A program made the position numbers and the translations under genes. Shown here piece after piece: positions 14,327-21,899 of a DNA stretch of 36,490 bases (positions are counted from its first letter, which is position 1; the number at the start of each line of letters is the position of its first letter). The notes below the pieces were generated by a model. The model made no database searches and was not told the origin of the DNA. It saw only the letters and a program-made list of their open reading frames with translations. The DNA comes from a virus. The DNA is taken from the IMG/VR virus record IMGVR_UViG_3300040806_002110, positions 1 through 36,490 of that record; one strand, given 5' to 3'.

Positions 14327-15755
14327 TTCTTAACCTTTCTCTCATATCCATTGCGACATAGTCATGCCCATATAGCACTAAGTCTTTCGGAATCATTTCT
14401 TCAAATTTAAACCAATGCTGTTCAAGTTGTTCTGGTTCTACATTCCATTGTAGCATTTCGCTTGACCAAATGTTTGTAGTCCACAGTACTTTTGTTCCTT
14501 GTACAGTATTTATTAGTTCAAATAACTGGTTAGGTTGGGTCACTATGTCTACTACGTTAAAGGTATGTTTTAGTTGTCTGTATCTATCCCATAACTCTTT
14601 AAATGCTTCTCTACCCCCATGTTCCTTAACTTCTTGTTCCCAAAACTTTTTATAGTTTCCTCTGTAAGTACTACTAAAGTTATAACTAAGATCATGCTCT
14701 AATAACCATTTGTCTAAATCATATCCATCCCAAGTTTCTAGCAAATGTTTTTTATAATTTAAACTTGCTTCACACCAATCAAAATAATTTACTGTAGTGT
14801 CTTTATGAAAACCGTTCGAGTTTAGTATAGCAAGTGGCTTAAATCCAGCGGCTGCACTAAACAGATGATCAATTAATTTACCATCTGTTCTTACACCTTC
14901 ACCTGAAAGTGTTTCTGTGTTAAATGCATATACCCTATCCTTTTCTATAAATTCTTGATAGCCAAGTTTGCGTATCCAAGCCGCTTGGCTTTGGTTTAAC
15001 CCATCATCTTGATCTTTGTTAAGCCATGCATTTGCAAGTTGCTGTGTATTTTCATATGGATACAAAAACACTTTACAATCACGCATATCATTTGTTAAAT
15101 TATCTATTCTTATACCTGCTCGTATAGCAATATCTATCCAGTTGCTTCCATCTGCTGTAATTTCAATAGGGCTTTCTTGTGCGTCATCTGCAGGACCTAT
15201 CCACTCAGGAGTATAATGACTATGTACTGTATCTTTACTAAGTTTGTAATTTTGTAGTAAAGGCTTTCTATCTTTAAATACACCCATTTCATCAAACTTA
15301 GGTTTACCAAGTTCTACCCATTTTTGTAAATTAACAAATAGGTATTGTCTATGTAAACCAGGATACGAACCTTGAATTCCTGTTTGTGCTTCTTTATTCA
15401 TTATATGACCTATCGTAAAGAAGTCTTTATTGTTATCATAGTAATTTAAACTTTGAGTTATTAAACTAGGGCCTCTAAATAAAAGTAGTCCTTGACATGC
15501 AATCATTGCAAATTCTTTATCTTTTTGAAGACTTTGTTCTAATATTTCTTCAACAGTTTTATAAAATCCTACATAACTACACATGCCCATTTTAATCATA
15601 CGATTAATGTAAAAATAGGTCATATCAAAACATCTTTTTTGTAACCACTTATTATCTATATCACGATTAATATTGAGTATGCCAATGCCTACTCTGTTAT
15701 CAATTTTTAGATCTTCGTAATAACGATCAATAGTAATACTATTCCAGTCTTTCAT
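14286..15755 (-). CDS. Large two-part protein, putative glycosyltransferase-like
   Basis: A 489-residue protein that I do not recognise with certainty. The N-terminal third has GHIMNKEAQTGIQGSYPGLH at about 116-135 followed by RQYLFVNLQKW. That resembles a region of GT-A-like glycosyltransferases in which a GHxxD segment precedes a Pro-Gly-Leu-His motif. The middle (AAAGFKPLAILNSNGFHKDT, then a WDGYDLDKWL-like stretch) and the C-terminal half (TKVLWTTNIWSSEMLQWNVE) suggest a second domain, possibly degenerate. There is no membrane segment. It lies two bases from the oxygenase at 15757. A sugar-transfer role would fit the neighbouring genes, but a clear DxD site is not visible. Confidence 0.5.
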   Translation of the reverse strand: MKDWNSITIDRYYEDLKIDNRVGIGILNINRDIDNKWLQKRCFDMTYFYINRMIKMGMCSYVGFYKTVEEILEQSLQKDKEFAMIACQGLLLFRGPSLITQSLNYYDNNKDFFTIGHIMNKEAQTGIQGSYPGLHRQYLFVNLQKWVELGKPKFDEMGVFKDRKPLLQNYKLSKDTVHSHYTPEWIGPADDAQESPIEITADGSNWIDIAIRAGIRIDNLTNDMRDCKVFLYPYENTQQLANAWLNKDQDDGLNQSQAAWIRKLGYQEFIEKDRVYAFNTETLSGEGVRTDGKLIDHLFSAAAGFKPLAILNSNGFHKDTTVNYFDWCEASLNYKKHLLETWDGYDLDKWLLEHDLSYNFSSTYRGNYKKFWEQEVKEHGGREAFKELWDRYRQLKHTFNVVDIVTQPNQLFELINTVQGTKVLWTTNIWSSEMLQWNVEPEQLEQHWFKFEEMIPKDLVLYGHDYVAMDMRERLRNGKRTTHPRFEDN

Positions 15756-15756
15756 T

Positions 15757-16455
15757 TTACCCTCTATTAGTATAGTAACTTTCTCTTAAGACATAGAAAA
15801 AATCTCTAATGCGTCTGCCAAGTTCATAGTGTATGATCATATGTATTCTTGGCTTATCGCTGTTATTATATACAGCATGTACATTAGATATATCCATTAA
15901 GAATGCACTGCCATTATCATCAAATGGAACTCTGCCATGATCTTTAAAAACAAATCTACAGCCTTCAGGATTGTTCAAACTAATATTACAAACACTTAAA
16001 CGTTTTTCTTCATCTGCTCTATCTTGATGTGGAAGAATATATCCACCTGGTTCGAGTAACATAAACCTTACACGATTTAAAAATTCCGCTGGCCATACAT
16101 CAGTTAAAAACTTTTTTGTTACTGGACATTCGTTTGCTACCCAAGTCCAATCTAACTGTTTAATTGATTCTTGTCTATCACCGTAACTATTCAATGTTTG
16201 GGTGTCTTCATTTAGTCCGTGTAGTGTTAGACTTTTCCAGCCTTCGCCGTATTCATCTCTGTGTACATGAAACTTATCTACAAGTGCTTCAGCTTCTGCA
16301 TACATTTCTTTCCAAGGTTGATTATCTAATGCACTTAATCTAAAACACGGCCAGCCGCTTTCCATAACGACCCATTTAGGATCAAATTGTTCTGGATATG
16401 TAATATCTATTTGCTTGTCATTTTCTAACAAATATTGTTCTAATTCATCGTTCAT
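15757..16455 (-). CDS. Aspartyl/asparaginyl beta-hydroxylase-like oxygenase
   Basis: A 232-residue protein closest in layout to the aspartyl/asparaginyl beta-hydroxylase family. H143-Q-D145 lies in YILPHQDRADEEKRL, a beta region has NNPEGCRFVFKDHG, distal H193 is in DISNVHAVYNNSDKPRIH and R203 is ten residues on. Members of that family hydroxylate Asp/Asn in proteins or carry out related reactions on proline or lipid-linked groups. It is the first gene of the - strand block 16455-9405, and a candidate late-type promoter (16490-16497) lies 34 bases upstream of its ATG. The residue spacing shows an intact active site. Confidence 0.87.
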   Translation of the reverse strand: MNDELEQYLLENDKQIDITYPEQFDPKWVVMESGWPCFRLSALDNQPWKEMYAEAEALVDKFHVHRDEYGEGWKSLTLHGLNEDTQTLNSYGDRQESIKQLDWTWVANECPVTKKFLTDVWPAEFLNRVRFMLLEPGGYILPHQDRADEEKRLSVCNISLNNPEGCRFVFKDHGRVPFDDNGSAFLMDISNVHAVYNNSDKPRIHMIIHYELGRRIRDFFYVLRESYYTNRG

Positions 16456-16481
16456 GTTTACTTTTTTCTTTACCCGGTAGT

Positions 16482-16489
16482 GTTAAATA
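16482..16489 (+). promoter_or_regulatory. Candidate late-type promoter (GTTAAATA) for the + block
   Basis: Six of eight positions match TATAAATA. It ends 34 bases before the GTG at 16524, close to the spacing at 580, 4163 and 5389. It abuts the opposite-strand octamer at 16490-16497. Confidence 0.35.
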
Positions 16490-16497
16490 TACTTATG
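16490..16497 (-). promoter_or_regulatory. Candidate late-type promoter (CATAAGTA) for the - block
   Basis: Read on the - strand, CATAAGTA matches TATAAATA at six of eight positions and lies 34 bases upstream of the ATG at 16455. It is the only intergenic space from which the - strand block down to 9405 could be started. Confidence 0.4.
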
Positions 16498-16523
16498 CTA
16501 GTTTTTAAGGAGTATGTTTAGTC

Positions 16524-17558
16524 GTGAGATGCAAATATCTTGATAATCAAATCAATGTTGGCACTAACGGTTCGTATAGATTATGTTGTATGAGCTTAGA
16601 ACCTGAAGGCAAATACAATATCAAAACACATACACCACAAGAATGGCATGACAGTGACTTCCATAGAGGTATTAGAGAGCAAATGGCGAGAGATGAATGG
16701 CCTGATGCTTGTAGACGTTGTAAAGAAATGGAAGAACACGGATTACAAAGTCAACGTCAAAAAGAAAGAAGATACGGTCCGGGACTTAGCCATTTAGACT
16801 TACGTTTAGGCAACAGTTGTAATTTAAAATGTATTAGTTGCTGGCACATGAGCTCTAGTTCAATAGCAGAAGAAGCCGTTGCTATGCACCAAGCAGGTGT
16901 TACACCGCTACACGGAGTGTTAGATGTTCCACATTTTAATTGGGCTGACGACAAAGCATTTGATAAATTACTTGATCTACCAATTAATGAAGTATACATG
17001 ACCGGCGGTGAACCTATGATGGTAAAACACTTGCCAAGATTTTTAGAAAGATTGGACCCAGAAACAATAATACGTTTTAATACTAACTGTACAATTTGGA
17101 ATCCTAAATTGGAAAAATTACTTAGAAAATTTAATATGGTTATTATGAGTTTTAGTTTAGATGCTACTGATGATCGTATAAACTATATTAGACATGGTAC
17201 TAAATGGAAGGAAGCAGAAGAAAATGCAAAACGTTGGGCGGACTTTTGTAAGGTTGATATAAGTCCTACTGTTAGTATTTTGAATGCATGGTTTTATGAT
17301 GACATAAAAGAATATGCAGACAAACGCAACTGGAGCATCTTTGAAAATTTACTTATGACTCCTGATTGGTTACATGTTAAAAATGCACCCGACGAATTAA
17401 AAGCACAATTTCAAGGTGTAGATAAATGGATGAATGAACCTGCTAATCTACTAAAACAAGAAGAATTCAAATATAATATTAATAAGTTAGACAGCTGGCG
17501 TAAAATGTATATAAAGGATTACCTACCTCCGGTAGCAAAAGCATATGGACTTAATTAA
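16524..17558 (+). CDS. Twitch-domain radical SAM protein
   Basis: A 344-residue radical SAM enzyme. C99-xxx-C103-xx-C106 (NSCNLKCISC) binds the catalytic 4Fe-4S cluster and TGGEP at 160-164 binds SAM. Before it, C3, C21/C22, C63 and C66 (DACRRCKEM) form an N-terminal twitch-like auxiliary cluster motif with NGSYRLCC, so the cluster order is reversed relative to classic SPASM enzymes. The start is GTG 16524, eleven bases after AAGGAG. It opens the + block 16524-20327. Relatives are common in marine phage genomes but their substrates are unknown; the chemistry could be peptide or sugar modification. Confidence 0.88.
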   Translation: MRCKYLDNQINVGTNGSYRLCCMSLEPEGKYNIKTHTPQEWHDSDFHRGIREQMARDEWPDACRRCKEMEEHGLQSQRQKERRYGPGLSHLDLRLGNSCNLKCISCWHMSSSSIAEEAVAMHQAGVTPLHGVLDVPHFNWADDKAFDKLLDLPINEVYMTGGEPMMVKHLPRFLERLDPETIIRFNTNCTIWNPKLEKLLRKFNMVIMSFSLDATDDRINYIRHGTKWKEAEENAKRWADFCKVDISPTVSILNAWFYDDIKEYADKRNWSIFENLLMTPDWLHVKNAPDELKAQFQGVDKWMNEPANLLKQEEFKYNINKLDSWRKMYIKDYLPPVAKAYGLN

Positions 17559-18000
17559 AACAAATAAACAAAAAAAGCGAAGTGTTTACAAAGGCGATGG
17601 TTACTATAGAAAACTATGGCATTTTGTAGATATGATATGGCTAGATGAACATGTAAAAATGCTAAACAGTATTGTTCCTAACTATGTTGTAGACTACGGA
17701 CATAACGAAGATTCTATGTGGTTAGACACAAAAGAAATAGCAGGGGTTCCAGCAAGTACACTAGAACACACACCCGAATTTATAAAAAAAGTATATAAAT
17801 TTTGTTTAGAAAATATTGAGCAAACTTTACCATATGTACACGGCGACTGGGTATTAAGTAATATAATTGTTAACGGTGAAAATATGTATATGGTCGATTG
17901 GGATAATTGCAATGTATATCCCAAACATATAGTTATAGAAAAAATGCAAAAAGATTTACGTAGTGCATTTGGAGATAAATTTGACCCCTCAAGCATTTAG
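17545..18000 (+). CDS. Small APH/choline-kinase-like phosphotransferase
   Basis: A 151-residue protein with the catalytic loop of aminoglycoside/choline-type kinases: H99-G-D101-WVLSN106, then D118-W-D120 (MVDWDNCNVYP) as the metal-binding aspartate motif. The usual N-lobe is reduced to about 65 residues (KRSVYKGDGYYRKLW; a beta-strand pair, then TKEIAGVPAST). Family members normally exceed 250 residues, so this is a minimal kinase. It overlaps the radical SAM gene by 14 bases and the propeller gene downstream. Plausible substrates are sugars or small alcohols. Similar small kinases occur in marine phages near glycan genes. Confidence 0.78.
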   Translation: MDLIKTNKQKKRSVYKGDGYYRKLWHFVDMIWLDEHVKMLNSIVPNYVVDYGHNEDSMWLDTKEIAGVPASTLEHTPEFIKKVYKFCLENIEQTLPYVHGDWVLSNIIVNGENMYMVDWDNCNVYPKHIVIEKMQKDLRSAFGDKFDPSSI

Positions 18001-19198
18001 TTATCCGACTGTTGGAAATAACAACATGATTTATTGTGCGCCATACGGCCTTACCGAATCTGTTGACTACATGATTAAGTACAATCCAACTAATCATTCA
18101 ATTACTAAAATACCATTATTAGTTGACTCAACTACCGAAAAGTGGCAAAAGGGAATTGTACATAGAAACAAAATTTACTTCCTACCATACAATGAAAGCA
18201 ATATATTGGTATTAGATACAAATGACGATAGCATAGAATACTTAAATTTAGGAAAGAAAGGGCAAGGAAAATATATTCAAGGTCACATATATGGCAGACA
18301 CATTATAGCATTACCATACGGCGAACACGAACCATTTAATTATGTACTAGACATTAACATGCGTACTAACAATGTAACTACTAGACGGTTAGCGTTGCCT
18401 GACGAAACAAAAAGATGGCATACTACCCAAATGTTAGATGGTATAATTTATGGTTTACCTCGAGGAGAAAACTTAGGAAATACATTTAATTCAAGGATAG
18501 AATACGACTGTTTTAATCGTTCCTACAAATTAATAGATATGTCGCCTATACTATATGATTATAAAGACGAAAGACATGCTAATAAAAAATGGACAACACT
18601 TGCAAAATCAAATGGTAAATTATATGCAGCACCATATTGCGAACATAAAGACTTTGATCTTCTTGCAATTAGAAAACAAGGTTGGGAATATATACAAACT
18701 AAGCAAACAGGTACTAGTAGAAAATATTTTTCGCACACTGTAACAAGAAATGGTAAAATATTTTTTCCGCCAGCAGGCCACGACGAGGACTGGAGCGAAA
18801 TGCTTGTTATAAACAGCATAACAGATGAATGGTATGTTAAAGACCTAGGAATTGGAAAAGAAAGTAAAAAATATTTTGCTGGAGTTGAGAACAGTAAAGG
18901 AAAGTTATACTATATTCCTAGAGGAGGATGTGTTTGCGAGCCAGAGGATACATGGAAAAGCCAAGGCGACTTAGCAGAAATATTAGTTATTAACACAAAC
19001 ACCGAAGAGCATTATACTATAGACGTAAGTAAATATTTTACAGATAGTACATCTATAGAAAAATATAATCAATGTGTTATAATTAACGATATCATATATG
19101 CCTTTCCATACGGAGAAAGCGATAGTTTTCAAACTATATTAATATTTGACACTATAAAAGAAAAAGTAATTAAGACTATAGATTTAAATGACATATAA
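17981..19198 (+). CDS. Beta-propeller protein with PYGE-type repeats (first of two)
   Basis: From TTG 17981, preceded by GGAG at 17971-17974, this is about 405 residues; an upstream GTG at 17963 is the alternative start. About eight repeats of 40-50 residues are visible, each with an (I/L)Yx-x-P-Y/R-G/N/C-E core: IYCAPYGL, IYFLPYNE, IIALPYGE, IYGLPRGE, LYAAPYCE, IFFPPAGH, LYYIPRGG and IYAFPYGE. Each is followed by a hydrophobic strand of the ILVLDT kind. That is the pattern of a seven- or eight-bladed propeller. No signal peptide is seen. Such folds bind proteins or sugars or act as enzymes. It sits between a kinase-like gene and a second propeller that it overlaps by 11 bases. Confidence 0.72.
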   Translation: MTPQAFSYPTVGNNNMIYCAPYGLTESVDYMIKYNPTNHSITKIPLLVDSTTEKWQKGIVHRNKIYFLPYNESNILVLDTNDDSIEYLNLGKKGQGKYIQGHIYGRHIIALPYGEHEPFNYVLDINMRTNNVTTRRLALPDETKRWHTTQMLDGIIYGLPRGENLGNTFNSRIEYDCFNRSYKLIDMSPILYDYKDERHANKKWTTLAKSNGKLYAAPYCEHKDFDLLAIRKQGWEYIQTKQTGTSRKYFSHTVTRNGKIFFPPAGHDEDWSEMLVINSITDEWYVKDLGIGKESKKYFAGVENSKGKLYYIPRGGCVCEPEDTWKSQGDLAEILVINTNTEEHYTIDVSKYFTDSTSIEKYNQCVIINDIIYAFPYGESDSFQTILIFDTIKEKVIKTIDLNDI

Positions 19199-20327
19199 AG
19201 CATTTCAAGATTGGTATAAAGAAGCAGAAATTAAACATCTTATACTTGAAAAGTATAAGCACGATTTAGTATCTCCACCGTTTGCAACAGATCTTTGTAA
19301 AGATTATTCTACATTTAAAGTAATAAACAAAAAACGAAATATAGAACTTGACTTACCCAAAGTAACTAGTAAAACTAATGTATGTCAAGTTATTAAAAAT
19401 GATATATGGTTAATACCTTACGGTATATGGGACGAATGTAAACGAGTTGTACAACTTAGAAATTATAAACCCAAATATTACGACTTAGATCTAGACGGAA
19501 CCGGACAGTTTTATAGTTTAGCAACTAACGGCGAAACAGGATTTAGTTTTCCATTAGGGTACGAAGGAACAAACGTTGCTTTACACATCAATAATGGTGT
19601 TGAGATTATTAACATGCCCGTACAGGGTAAAAAACTTCATATGGGTACTGTTTATTGTAACGGTAGTTATTGGAGCATGCCAAGAGGTGATGAGCCAAAC
19701 TATAATTTATTATTAGAGTTTGACGGTGAAAAAATTAACAGTTATCAAATAACTGGAATTGATAATTCTATAACACGCAAGTATAGTGACATTATTGTTG
19801 TAGGTAATAAATTGTATGCATTGCCATTTGGAGAAACCGCAGGACTAAATGAAGTTGTAGAGTTTGATACTGAAACAAAAGAAATGAAACTGTATAAAAC
19901 CCAATGCAAGGATTTTGCTAAAAAATATAATTGCGGAGTTTTGATACATGACAAAATTATAGCAGTTCCTTACGGTGAAGATTACAATGACGATAGTAAT
20001 TGGGGATTAATATTTGACACTACAACTAAACAATCTACTAACTTCGATATAGGACTTAAATTTGGCGGCAAATATAGGTTTAGATCAGGTGTACGATATA
20101 ATACACATGCTGTATTCATGCCTGCAGGAACACCTAGTTGTCCTATTTTAAAAATTAATGTACATGGCATTATAGTTAAAGAGTTATATTTAAAAGAATA
20201 CTTGCTAGGAAGACCTATTATACATAATCATGTACTAAAAGTAATAGGGTACGAAATAGAAACAAAAGAACATTACATATTATCTATGGACGAAGATTTA
20301 AATATAATAAACAGAGAACTAATATAA
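19188..20327 (+). CDS. Beta-propeller protein with PYGE-type repeats (second of two)
   Basis: A 379-residue paralogue of the preceding propeller. Repeats include IWLIPYGI, FSFPLGY, YWSMPRGD, LYALPFGE, IIAVPYGE and AVFMPAGT, with a final, more degenerate one. About 60 residues of unrelated helical sequence (FQDWYKEAEIKHLILEKYKH) precede the first repeat; the first propeller lacks these. The ATG overlaps the upstream gene by 11 bases. It ends one base before the convergent radical SAM gene at 20329. The pair could form a heteromeric scaffold or a lectin-like recognition unit. Function is unknown. Confidence 0.7.
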   Translation: MTYKAFQDWYKEAEIKHLILEKYKHDLVSPPFATDLCKDYSTFKVINKKRNIELDLPKVTSKTNVCQVIKNDIWLIPYGIWDECKRVVQLRNYKPKYYDLDLDGTGQFYSLATNGETGFSFPLGYEGTNVALHINNGVEIINMPVQGKKLHMGTVYCNGSYWSMPRGDEPNYNLLLEFDGEKINSYQITGIDNSITRKYSDIIVVGNKLYALPFGETAGLNEVVEFDTETKEMKLYKTQCKDFAKKYNCGVLIHDKIIAVPYGEDYNDDSNWGLIFDTTTKQSTNFDIGLKFGGKYRFRSGVRYNTHAVFMPAGTPSCPILKINVHGIIVKELYLKEYLLGRPIIHNHVLKVIGYEIETKEHYILSMDEDLNIINRELI

Positions 20328-20328
20328 A

Positions 20329-21246
20329 TTAAACAAATTTAATTAACTCTTTACGTAAATAAATATCACTTAAACAGTAGCATTTTTCTTTACCGCATGT
20401 AATTGTTTTATTAGGTAACGTATATTTTTCTAAATTACCTATTTTGCCCCCTTGCTGACACTCAGCACGATATATGTCTCCCCACATATCAATACTGATC
20501 ATATCTAATCCAGCCCAGCATTTCCAACCTTTATGTGCATTAAGCTCATTAACTATTAAGTCATTTGCATTAATATCTTTACCATTTAACAGTAGGCCGC
20601 CTCTGTGTAACTTTGTATCATCTAATTTACGTGTATAAGGCCAATTAGTAATAATGGTTTGCTGTGATGTCGAGTATGCACTAACTTCGTTAGTAGGATA
20701 TCCTTCAATTTCTTGTTTATCTAAAATTACCTTTGGCCATATCATTACATTGTCGCTACAATTAAATAAACGTTCTGCAATATCTAATAGCTCATCAAAG
20801 CTGTCAGGTAACATCATAAGATTAACAGCAACAGGGCAAGTCATTACTTTTATAACTTCTATTATATGATCAATATCAGCAAATTCAGGATGATAACTTA
20901 TAATCATTCCATCAGTGTGTTTTGTTATCTCTGCAAAGTATTCTACTTTTTGACTTGCATTAGTTAGAAAACTAAAGTACTGACCTTGCTGCTTTACAAG
21001 TTTGGCCATGTCAATAAAATGTTTCCAATAAGTAGGTTCGCCGCCTGAGATTCTATAGCAAATTTGTTTACCGTTAGCGTTAAAGTTTTCAACGAAATGT
21101 TTGACTGTATCCCATTTTTTATGTCCTGTACTTCCATCATGCAGTCTGCTTGGACAATAAGAACAACGATAATTGCATTTATTAGATAGTGTCCAACTAA
21201 CTAAAAACCAATCTTCTTTTGCAGGGTCTTTGTAAGAAAGTTTCAT
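20329..21246 (-). CDS. Radical SAM protein with C-terminal SPASM-like cysteines
   Basis: A 305-residue radical SAM enzyme with C24-xxx-C28-xx-C31 (CNYRCSYC) and SGGEP at about 67-71. The C-terminal 90 residues hold cysteines in GWKCWAGLD, YRAECQQGG and ITCGKEKCYC. These, with a WGDIYR segment, form a SPASM/twitch-like auxiliary iron-sulphur site. The MIISYHPEFAD region resembles the 24752 protein (TASYHAEFAD). Its ATG lies within the end of the 21243 oxygenase (four-base overlap), so the two are coupled. The substrate may be a peptide, as in SPASM maturases, but no precursor peptide gene is seen nearby. Confidence 0.85.
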   Translation of the reverse strand: MKLSYKDPAKEDWFLVSWTLSNKCNYRCSYCPSRLHDGSTGHKKWDTVKHFVENFNANGKQICYRISGGEPTYWKHFIDMAKLVKQQGQYFSFLTNASQKVEYFAEITKHTDGMIISYHPEFADIDHIIEVIKVMTCPVAVNLMMLPDSFDELLDIAERLFNCSDNVMIWPKVILDKQEIEGYPTNEVSAYSTSQQTIITNWPYTRKLDDTKLHRGGLLLNGKDINANDLIVNELNAHKGWKCWAGLDMISIDMWGDIYRAECQQGGKIGNLEKYTLPNKTITCGKEKCYCLSDIYLRKELIKFV

Positions 21247-21899
21247 TCTGCCATTGTGTTATTTAAAATTAGTTGTTGTGTACGTTCGTTTAATTTTACT
21301 GTTAAAATTAATGAGTACAGATTATCACTAAAACTAAACACACTGTGATCTAATTGAAAGTTTGTAAAGTAAACAAATCCAGGTTCTGGGTATAATGGCT
21401 TGCCGTCTACCATTTGTACATAATTTTCAGGACTACAACGTCCAAACACTACTAGCAATCTAAAATATTCTGGACTTACACCGTGAAAGTCTCTGTGCGG
21501 AGGAAAGAAGCCTCCTTGGTCAACACGCAATAAATGTACACGACCAATATCTGGTGCAAAAACATCTACTAGTTTTGCAAGCTCAGGAATATTATTATAC
21601 ACCTCTGTTGGTGTGTTAAAGTTTTCTTCCTTCATTTCTATGTCATGATATTTCTGCATATGACCAAAACTATTCAAATGGTAATTGTCCATAACATCAC
21701 CGGTGTGACTTGTTACTGGTAACCCCCAGCGATTATTGTGAGTGTCTTTTTTAGCATTGTACGGACACCAATTATCTTTAAACTGTTCTAATTGTTGCTC
21801 AACTTGGTGATGGTCAATATGCCATTTAAGTTTTACTTGGTTACCTAAGTTGACTAAACTTTGCCAACGTAGTCCTCTTTCAATTTCTTCAGGTGTCAT
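21243..21899 (-). CDS. 2OG/Fe(II)-type oxygenase, variant with Tyr in place of Arg
   Basis: A 218-residue oxygenase-like protein with H135-R-D137 (FFPPHRDFHG), a beta strand PEPGFVYFTN and distal H185 in FQLDHSVFSF. The position ten residues after H185, an arginine in most paralogues here, is Y195 (DNLYSLIL). So the iron site is complete, but the residue expected to grip 2-oxoglutarate is not. A different arginine (for example R147 in YFRLLVVFGR) might serve. It overlaps both radical SAM genes by four bases, so radical SAM, oxygenase and radical SAM enzymes are translationally coupled. Activity on an uncommon cosubstrate is possible. Confidence 0.78.
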   Translation of the reverse strand: MTPEEIERGLRWQSLVNLGNQVKLKWHIDHHQVEQQLEQFKDNWCPYNAKKDTHNNRWGLPVTSHTGDVMDNYHLNSFGHMQKYHDIEMKEENFNTPTEVYNNIPELAKLVDVFAPDIGRVHLLRVDQGGFFPPHRDFHGVSPEYFRLLVVFGRCSPENYVQMVDGKPLYPEPGFVYFTNFQLDHSVFSFSDNLYSLILTVKLNERTQQLILNNTMAE

